This document shows positions 55,840 to 64,000 of a stretch of DNA of 64,000 bases, in pieces. The translations under genes and the position numbers were made by a program. Each line of letters begins with the position of its first letter. The first letter of the stretch is position 1. Source of the stretch: Manduca sexta (lineage: Eukaryota > Arthropoda > Insecta > Lepidoptera > Sphingidae). The notes beneath the pieces were generated by a model, which did no database searches, was not told the origin of the DNA, and was given only the letters and a program-made list of their open reading frames with translations. The DNA is taken from positions 4,526,001-4,590,000 of the forward strand of contig NC_051130.1 of the NCBI RefSeq assembly GCF_014839805.1, given 5' to 3'.

Positions 55840-57033
55840 ATATAAAAGGCAGCCTATGTCCAGGGTCTCAAACTATGTACATAGTACATAGTAAGGCAAG
55901 TATTTGGATGATATTTGGTATGAACTCCATGCCAAATATCATAGAAATCCGTTCGGTAGTTCTAAAGTTTTCGCGTCTTTGTTTTATAATATGAAATGAT
56001 TATAGGTACCTTAATAAACAAACATTGTATAGCATACATTTTTCCCTGACGATAAATACAATACAAGTCAATGACTTGAGCAATTAATTGATAAAATACT
56101 GCACTCAAGGGCAGGATAATTATTAACAAACTCAATAGCAGAGTATTCATTAATTTTAATTACGTGTTAAATTAATTGCTTTCTATCTATACCTATTGCC
56201 TTGCTTTCTATCTTTCAATATCTTCTCAATTAAATCAATACTACCAAGTGCATAGCCTTCGTAAATTTTATAACTAATAATATAATAAATAATATAACTT
56301 TATAACAAATAATAACGTTATGAATTACTACAATAATTCCCAAATTTGAGCTAAGCAGTTCAATATTGTTATGGGTAACGAAACTACTGTTTATCCAGAA
56401 TAACCAAACTGTATCTCAGGGTACCTATAATGAGAGTGTCGAACTCACGAGTAGCCGAAATTGAAAAAAAAAAAACATTCTAAAATATACTATGCAAACA
56501 AGACCGCTATTGTACGAATCACTTCTCAAATAATGAAAAAATAAATAGGAACAAAACAAATATGTAGCTACTTTTCTCCTTTTTGTCGTTTCATTTTCCC
56601 TTCTCTGAATATTATGGTAAACAGAGCGCCAATTGGATCGACATGGTCAAAAATGAATTAAAATAAGGTATTTCTTGTACGTATATTTTTTCCTACCCTG
56701 AATATTGAGTTAGACAGGGTAATTGTCAATAGATTTGTCATGGACAGAATCGAACAAAAAATCTATGAGAAAGGAATGTATTCTTCGTACACTTTTATTT
56801 TTCCCCTGTTATGTTACACTAGTTTGAAAGGGTAAATTGCCAATTATTTTGACATGGACAAACTAAACAAAAAATGTATATGAAAGGAGAAAATCTTGAT
56901 GTTTTTTTTACTGAATATAATAGTCGGATAAGGTAACGGGATTAATGAAGGAATTATATTTAAATATTTCCAATCTATGAAATAAAAAAGTTTAATTTTA
57001 CCTTATTGTATATTTCTATAGTTGTTCGATACA
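55840..57033. other. Intergenic between convergent GALE and METTL4-like genes
   Basis: A LINE-tail-like fragment at 55838-55990 (TTTTCCCGATATAAAAGGCA, AAATCCGTTCGGTAG), then AT-rich DNA with loosely repeated phrases (CATGGACA...AACAAAAAA, three times between 56640 and 56880). TTTATT at about 56791 could be the METTL4 poly(A) signal on the minus strand. Confidence 0.5.
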
Positions 57034-59956
57034 TCAAGAGATACTTTCATATAAGTTTTCGTGCTGCCACTTCAGAGGCTCGTAGCCGATGCTAGTTGTG
57101 TCCGGCAGAAGATATCTAGCGAACAATTCCAGTGTTTCGGGATTCTGGGTGGTCACATAGGGCGTCAACAAATCTGAAAACATTTTGTAATATACAGTAT
57201 CCGTAAAATAAGAAATAACAAAGCGTACTGTTAGCATTTTTATGGCAAATAGTGCGATAAAGCCTTACATATTATAAAACAATTTCCCCTGGCACGTCTA
57301 TTTGCCTGAATGCGGTAAACTCAAAAAGTACTGGACGGATTTCGATGAAATTTGGTATGGACGTAGTTTCAAAAGTTTAAAATATAAGTAAGAATTTTTC
57401 ATACTAGCTTAGCAGTAAATCCTAAGCAATCAAGAGTTGGAGCAAAACTTTATGTAAGTATGCAATAAATTTTCGCAACTTTTTTGGAGGCATGTGGCTC
57501 TTCGACGCACGAGCTCGTAATGGTGACCTACTCACCTATGTTTAATTACTTACTGTTAAGCACCATGTAGTCGAAATATAACCAGACATGAAGTTCTAAA
57601 ACGGGTGCTAAAATAAAGTAGTTTAAGTTCCATCTTATACATATGTACACTAGTGTAAAAGTTTTTTTAAGTAGATTTTAATAATTCTTTCTGTACTCAA
57701 TTTTGGTTTATGTAAATCTGCGATGGATATGAAAGTAAGTATGTTAAGAAGCACAGACAATTAAGGATATTCTGTATTTTACGTTCGAAGATTAATTGAA
57801 TTGCAAATGCGACGTAAAATAAACTGAATATAATGAATTATTCAATATGAATCGCACGGAAAACACATACGCAGTCTGTTCGAAGTAAACGGTAACATTT
57901 AAAATAAATTAAATAGAGGTACACATTACAAAGAATCAATATTACATGATTAAAAGAAGCAAACAATTTAGGTATCATGCAAATATTGATAAATATTTTT
58001 ATTATATTTAATGAAATTGATATACATGAACAAAAAAATATTTAAAACAATTAAGTAATCATATTTTCTAACATGCGACTTTTCAGAATATCTACTAAGT
58101 ACAGAAAATAAGCGTAAATTTCTTACCCAGCAAAGGTGGCTTATGGGAATGCAAAGCACTTGGTATACTAACAACAAACCGATCATCCGGAATTGCTTTC
58201 ACATTCCCAATTGTACCCAGAATTATTCTCTCATATGGCTGCTTCATATTCTCAGAGGCAAAGTGACATACAGTTCCCAAATCCACAGTCACTTTAATCC
58301 AGTACCAGGTCGCTACATATTTTATACCCCATTTGGGGAAAATATCATTTTTTACAGCGGCAACATTGCTTGGTGAATTAGTACACCAGACTGCCACTAG
58401 GCAATTAGGGGCGAGTAATTTTTGTACAGGTATAGATGCGATACCTTCATTATCCATCATTGAATAACTGAAAAAGAAGAATTTATATAACAAGTAAAAA
58501 ATTACTATTTACTTTGAACACAAAAATATCAGAAGGGATTCCTATATTGATTTTACTCTACTCTAATTAAATTCAGGGTAAAAAATGTTAATAGAAATTG
58601 GTAATAATGCAAGTTAAAATTATCCAAATATCTAAAAGTTAATAAAACTATTGTAATGTCTATATTCATGCATTAATTAAATGAAAAAAATATATATGAT
58701 AATACATATTTTGGGTCCATATTTTAATATAAATAAATCTTATATCAAAACAAATATATTCCATCAAACATATTTAGATTTAAATATGCATTTCATGTAA
58801 GGAAATTATCCATGTCAAATACCTTAATTTATCATTAGCACCATTCAATCTTCTTATATATTTATTCCACCAGGGTGGATCAGCTACAATTATATCAAAA
58901 GTTCTGTTAAGTTTTGTATATTTTCTTATGCAGCCGCAATAAAATCTGAAAAAAACATATCTCAAATCATCATTTAACACAATTTATTTTATAACAGTAA
59001 TAATATTACCAGATATATGTGATGCTTATGTGCTTATTTTTACCTAGATCTAGGTGGTATCAAAAAATATTCACTCTTAACTTTACATTTTAATGGTGCA
59101 TTGGAATTATTTCCACCATTTAGGCCAGAGTGGTCAAATATTGTTGATTCAAAAAGCGTCTTAGACATATCTCTTACATTAGATGTGTCCATTGACATAT
59201 ATTTATTTTTTATATTTACTTTTATGTCTTCTGGTAAATCCTTAATAAATTTTTCATACATTTTACATACTTTTGTTGTCTGAAATGAAGACAATAAATT
59301 AATCATTTTTAATTTATTCATTACAGGCTATTGGTGATTTGGAAATGCCTAGAATGAGAATCATCAAAAAAAATTATAACATAATGACAATCATTTTTTT
59401 ATTGCTGACTAACACACACCAAATATATTATTGACAGAATGCATGAATTTTGGACATTTTTCATACTTAAGTTCCATGTGCTATAATGTGCAATTATACT
59501 TTCAGAAAGAATGATAAATTAAAAATTCATACTCTAAGTGGAAATCCATACAAATTAAAATTAATGTGGTAATGAAAGTTTGTAATGGGAATATAAAAGA
59601 ATAACACTTTCCACTGATTCAAGAAATACCGTACAATTGTAAAAATCGTCAAAATAAACAAAAAAGCACTACAATTTTCTAAGAAACTGGAAAATACTAC
59701 AAGTTACAATAGTATATCTTTTATCAACCTTTAGTCTTAAATATAATTGATTTTTAAAACTTACTTCCACGCTAAACCTATCACAGTTGTATTTTCTTTT
59801 CCGGCTTTTACTATTTTCACTTACAATGTTAAATAACTTTGCCAATAGCGTATGAGAATTAAGCACTTTGCCATTAACAACATTTTTGTATATTTTCGAT
59901 ATATAATCTCTGTGGTCTATTAAAACACAATTATTAGCTTCATAAATTATACTCAT
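57034..59956 (-). CDS. METTL4: METTL4-type MT-A70 N6-adenine methyltransferase
   Basis: Five exons on the minus strand: 59956-59765, 59279-59044, 58945-58823, 58467-58127, 57173-57034. They give 343 residues with all phases consistent. The family transfers a methyl group from SAM to adenine N6. METTL4 homologues are reported to act on U2 snRNA (m6Am) and, more controversially, on DNA. Visible hallmarks: the catalytic DPPW at 165-168 within FDIIVADPPWWNKY; AVWCTN, the strand after the active site; KYVATWYWIKVT (234-244); KQPYERIILG; SIPSALHSHKPPL (284-296), very characteristic of METTL4; and LELFARYLLPDTTSIGYEPL (about 314-333). The first ~140 residues are less conserved and Lys/Asn-rich. There is no signal peptide, fitting a nuclear or cytosolic enzyme. 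It is shorter than the vertebrate protein at the N-terminus. Confidence 0.95.
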
Positions 59957-60135
59957 TTTTAATTAAATTAGTTTCAGTTATACAACTATACACGGTGTTT
60001 TTCTCGTGAATTATCTCATATAAACGTTGAACATAATAAAAGTAAATAAACAAAACCAACTTATAATACTTGTCAAACTTATAGTAGTTGTCAAAGTCTA
60101 TCGTCTGGTCTAGGAAAAAAAAACAACAATTATAG
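59957..60135. promoter_or_regulatory. Upstream region of METTL4
   Basis: Short AT-rich region with paired TTGTCAAA motifs (TACTTGTCAAACTTATAG and TAGTTGTCAAAGTC, about 60066-60094). It could hold the METTL4 start site. No TATA box or GC island stands out. Confidence 0.35.
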
Positions 60136-60539
60136 ATTACACTCCATTCAATATTTATATAATAATCTATTCACTACCTTGGTATTTCAAAATATTATTT
60201 ATATATCTAAGTAATTAGAAATTAATGTGTCTTTTGCTTGCATATTGCAGAATAAAGCACAATATCGCTGGACATTATCTATGCTCTCATCTGCTGGTAC
60301 TTAAGTCCAGGGCTATACATTCGGAGATTCCATATCTGAAACCAGACCACTTCAGATCCCATTCAACATGTTACCTCACACACATGCTGAATTTTACCGA
60401 GATTGATTGATAATTCTTAATATTTTAAGATTTATCTGGCAAAATATTCTTGGCGTGCGTCACGAAACGCCGTTATGTATGGGATCCGGAGCGTTCTGAA
60501 ATCAGAATATAAATTCAGAACAGACAAAACGAATGTATA

Positions 60540-60838
60540 AGCCCGGTCTTATTCTGTTAACAAATGTCAAAATTGAAAAGAAAATTGGTAATTGGTTGTG
60601 GTTTGAGATGCAGACGTGCTTTTTGAGTTTTGACTGATTTCCACTTGCTATGTGTGTTTATTGCATTCAAACTTTGATTCAGCGCAGTCATTAAATCTAA
60701 AATAATAACATCATTCACAATTATCTATGTGGACATCTATTTAAACCCACTCGAATTATTTTCGCAAAAGTTATGTTTTTGGTAATCAGATTGTATCGTT
60801 GATTTTTGGATTTATTTAATAATAAATGGATAATAAAG
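60540..60838 (+). promoter_or_regulatory. Candidate promoter and first exon of a divergent plus-strand gene
   Basis: ATGGATAATAAAG|GTAAGG at 60826-60838 is a good start-plus-donor arrangement (M-D-N-K, phase 1) after a 250-bp, mildly GC-richer leader. The layout would be head-to-head with METTL4, 0.9 kb away. The next exon is not found in the window, so this is tentative. Confidence 0.35.
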
Positions 60839-60839
60839 G

Positions 60840-61610
60840 TAAGGAGTGATTATTTCGTTTTATTTATGCAGCTTCTTCTCTTAGAAAATCTATTCTGATA
60901 AATAGACTTCTTTTCGTTATATGCTTTAAGAAACTTGTTTTTGTGTAGGCCGCAAGGATATTCGGGATGTATGTTGACGCATCTTTATGTATCCTTTGTA
61001 TTATCTTCAAGGCATTCTTGTTATTTATAAAAACTGATGTAGGTATAAAGCCCTCGTATTATTTATAACTGCAAACAATAATTATATTTGCATATTATGC
61101 TTTAAATATTTTTTGCATCAGTTTTTGAAACTAGCTATGTTGACTGGGTTTTGTGCTCAGCTAGTACAAAGATTTCACTATAAATTTAAATATTCTGGGT
61201 GAATTAAATAATTTGGAGTTATGTACTCATTTTTATTAAATTTTAGTATTGATTCAATTTACTTCATTGTTCACTAGCAAATATTAATAATTTTATTGTG
61301 TATCACAGATATTAAGTTAAGGTCTTTGCCAGTAAACGGCATTATTAAAAGCACATATAATGTATATAAGCTTCTCATAATATATTTTTATTTTTTGGTC
61401 ATTATCTATGATGACATTGTGCACTGTAAATATTAGGAAAATATTTATAAACCTTGTACACAAAATATCTTATTTAATATTTAAAACACATACTATTTAA
61501 ATTCTTCCTTATTGTATATAATTTAATTTTGTTCTAATTGAGTGTTAAAACATAATAAATAGATGGTATTGTACAATGTATGTCTTATATAAAATAAACA
61601 AATATGTAAT
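60840..61610. other. AT-rich region, no gene seen
   Basis: Possible intron of the candidate gene above. No splice-bounded frames or recognisable repeats. Confidence 0.45.
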
Positions 61611-61619
61611 GCCTCCACT

Positions 61620-62430
61620 AACACCCCGGGAGCCTATGTTCTTCCCAGGGTTTCAAACTGTCTCCATACCAAATTTTATCTTAATACGTTGGGTAGTTTT
61701 TGAGTTTAAGACGTTCAGGCAGACGGATGCAGCGGGGGACTTTGTTTTATAATATATTTTTTTAGAACTTTTTAAGAGGGATAATCCCGTCATACATCAT
61801 TGTTGCATAACTTTAACCGTTTACGCAGCGCACGCAACAGAAGCTCTCAAAACTAATAAATTGTCCCCGTATTTGCAACATGTTTCATTACTGCTCCGCT
61901 CCTATTGGTCATAGCGTGATGATATATAGCCTATAGCACCCCACAAATAAAGGGCTATCCAACACAACGAATTTTTCAGTTCAAACTGGTAGTTCCTGAG
62001 ATTAGCCATTACTGCTCCGCTCCTATTGGTCATAGCGTGATGATATATAACTTAGAGCACTCCACGAACAAAGGGCTATCCAACGCAAAAAGAATTATTC
62101 AGTTTGGACCGGTAGTTCCAGAGATTAGCCATTACTGCTCCGTTCCTATTGCGTATAGCGTGATGATATATAGCCTATAGCAATCCACGAATAAAGGGCT
62201 ATCCAACGCAAAAAGAATTTTTCAGTTTGGACCGGTAGTTCCTGAGATTAGCCATTACTGCTCCGCTCCTATTGGGTATAGCGTGATGATATATAGCCTA
62301 TAGCACTCCATGAACAAAGGGCTATCCAACGCAAAAAGAATTTTTCAGTTTCGACTGGTAGTTCCTGAGATTAGCGCGTTCAAACGAACAAACAAACAAA
62401 CTCTTCAGCTTTATATAATAGTATAGATTG
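61620..62430 (+). mobile_element. Repeat related to the 21.6/54.8 kb family with four tandem ~122-bp modules
   Basis: 61745-61880 aligns with 22050-22185 (CCCGTCATACATCATTG, CTTTAACCGTTTACGCAGCG). From 61884 to about 62375 the block ATTACTGCTCCGCTCCTATT...GTAGTTCCTGAGATTAGC is present four times. The relatives at 22186 and 55340 have this module once. Confidence 0.75.
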
Positions 62431-62506
62431 GCAATTTAATACTTGCTTAAATTTTTTAATCTGGTGGCTAACTAACTTGGTTTATTTTTTATATACAAAC
62501 ACATTG

Positions 62507-62770
62507 ACCCGACAGACGTTGCCCCTTCTTAACTATGAATTTGCAGCGTGCATTCTGTCAATTGCTGACAGTTATTACAAACAATTGACATTTATGTAAA
62601 ATTAATATTTTCATTAAGTTTTCTTAAATTTTCTAATTTTCCGCACGATTTTTTGATTTTTTTTTCATAAAGACCTTCTCCTGATTATAACAAACACAAC
62701 AAAAAAAAAGTGAAATCGGTCCAGCCATTCACGCGTGACGGCGTGACCAAGGGAAATAGGGACTCATTTT
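62507..62770 (-). mobile_element. Non-autonomous Helitron, inverted copy
   Basis: Reverse complement of 48881-49167 with about 85-90% identity (CCTTGGTCACGCCGTCACGC, AACGTCTGTCGGGTCAA). The terminal CTAG is not preserved here. Confidence 0.7.
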
Positions 62771-62989
62771 TATATAAAGATATCTGACAGAGTATATTTA
62801 CAACAGCATCTGATAGTATTTTTTACTATAAATGTATAGTAAAAGTACTTCCTTGACAAATTTCAATAGTCAGCTGGTAGCAATTATCACTCTATTATCT
62901 CTTTTCTATGGATAAAACTTTCATTGGCAAGACAAAAGGATTTGTTGCCCTTGTTTGTTAACCCGTCATGACTTGTCAAAATTTTATTT

Positions 62990-63200
62990 TCAAATATGTT
63001 AATTGGCGCCTTTATAAATATCGCTACAATTGCGATGTTGTCGCGCTTCAGTAAGACGTAATGCAGCTGCCGCGACGCAACATCCATACAGAAATCAATG
63101 TGTACAAGTCGCCCTTTGTATCGCTTTCGACGCGCGTTGCAAACACGATTAACGCGCGACAGTAGTGATACAGAAGCGCGTTTACGCGCGTCATTATTGT
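62990..63200 (+). promoter_or_regulatory. CpG-rich patch with TATA and Inr-like motifs
   Basis: TATAAATA at 63013-63020, then TCAGT (arthropod initiator consensus) at 63048-63052, then CpG-rich DNA (TTTCGACGCGCGTTGC, GAAGCGCGTTTACGCGCG). The TATA-Inr spacing is a little long (37 bp). No coding exon follows clearly, so this is only a candidate promoter. Confidence 0.3.
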
Positions 63201-63349
63201 TGCAAAATTATCGTATGTATATGTACTCCCGTATTTCAGGCGACTTAGGAGATCATAGGATAGGTATATATTCAAAACATGAAATTGTTATCGAATTCAG
63301 ACTCTTTATACTCCAACATTCGAGCCTTAACCCAATGATAGCTAACTAG

Positions 63350-64000
63350 TGCTAGGAAGAATACATTTAGCAAAAGTCGAAAAATCGTAACGAAATAATA
63401 ACCGCGATCAAAAACTCGCATCAATGAATCCACCACCAAAAAAAAAATGTCCCAAAGTATTTGATCACGATTGACTGCAACACGAATCTTAGAACATCAG
63501 TGCTTATAAATAGGTCATCACTCATCATGAATTCCTCGGAATTAGAGTGCAGTATTTGATGACATAATTTTCTCAAGCATATTACAAACACAAATTATTA
63601 CATAGCACGAAAATAGCTCTGACACTCAGTACGTCAACAAATAAGTTCTGTTTACTTTTCTGTTATCTACATTATCTTATCTGAATGCTCTCAGCTGTGC
63701 TCATAGGTTTGGAAGTCATTCATCTCTATTTGCTTTATGGATTCATTAATAAATATTATATGTGCGATAATAATACTTGTTAAATTTTCGTTAGTAATTG
63801 TTCAAGAGCACTTTTCGGTCTAGAGTGCATGTGTAAATTTTTTTCGAGACACATAAAAGATTAATAATAGACATAAAAATATATATTCTAGTTATGTAAT
63901 TCCAAGTTTGAATATTGCAACGACATATTGCTCAGAATTCGTTGATAGTAACGTGCATCGTGTTTTCATTCGGATGGCCATAAAAGTTGTATGAAGTTAG
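63350..64000. other. AT-rich right end, no gene seen
   Basis: No splice-bounded coding frame, RNA gene or recognisable repeat. Confidence 0.5.

Noticed and set aside
60225..60410. 61-codon plus-strand frame upstream of METTL4
   Set aside because: No conserved motif, no clear splice sites and biased composition; kept as intergenic.

Overview
This is a gene-sparse, AT-rich, intron-rich stretch of animal nuclear DNA, most likely from a butterfly or moth (Lepidoptera). The evidence is multi-exon genes with GT-AG introns, arthropod-type proteins, and a dense load of interspersed repeats of kinds common in lepidopteran genomes: tRNA-derived SINEs, Helitrons ending in a hairpin plus CTAG, RTE/CR1-like LINE tails and many MITEs. 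There are no operons and no bacterial or viral genes.

Genes from left to right. (1) 305-5926, minus: a serine/acidic-rich protein I cannot name. Its last two visible exons flank a 4.2 kb intron, and the gene runs off the left edge. (2) 10809-17058, plus: a membrane-anchored protein I cannot name, about 399 residues in eight exons, one of which appears to be a 14-nt microexon that changes the C-terminus. (3) tRNA-Val(CAC), minus, at 18.9 kb. (4) 19289-27495, plus: a complete six-exon TRIC (TMEM38-type) intracellular cation channel of 275 residues, with tRNA-Pro(CGG) antisense in its first intron. (5) 46203-54671, plus: a complete seven-exon UDP-glucose 4-epimerase (GALE) of 361 residues. (6) 57034-59956, minus: a complete five-exon METTL4-type MT-A70 adenine methyltransferase of 343 residues. 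Two further first-exon/promoter candidates lie at about 34.5 kb and 60.8 kb. The known genes are separate housekeeping functions (ER/SR counter-ion flux, Leloir galactose pathway, RNA/DNA adenine methylation) and nothing suggests they work together.

The rest is intron and intergenic DNA built largely of mobile elements. Main pieces: a 2.97 kb DNA element with 38-bp inverted ends and a decayed RTE-like LINE inside it (1369-4334); copies of two SINE families; a nested hAT (8-bp target duplication, 41646-44509) split by a 5'-truncated LINE; a 14-copy palindromic minisatellite (40.95-41.31 kb); a 1.28 kb foldback palindrome (44543-45825) with a tiny retro-insertion in one arm; a Helitron cluster with a broken Rep/helicase tail (47.69-49.17 kb); a 1.3 kb element with repeated GGCGCACTT motifs (49783-51079); and a repeat family whose ~120 bp module has been amplified fourfold at 61.9-62.4 kb. 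The region 27.1-30.6 kb holds three hairpins that share a loop sequence but have different stems.

I found no clear new biological system. The most unusual signals are the shared-loop hairpins, the microexon that would switch a C-terminus, the self-complementary minisatellite and the foldback. All gene models are from reading frames and splice sites alone; no transcript or database evidence was available.
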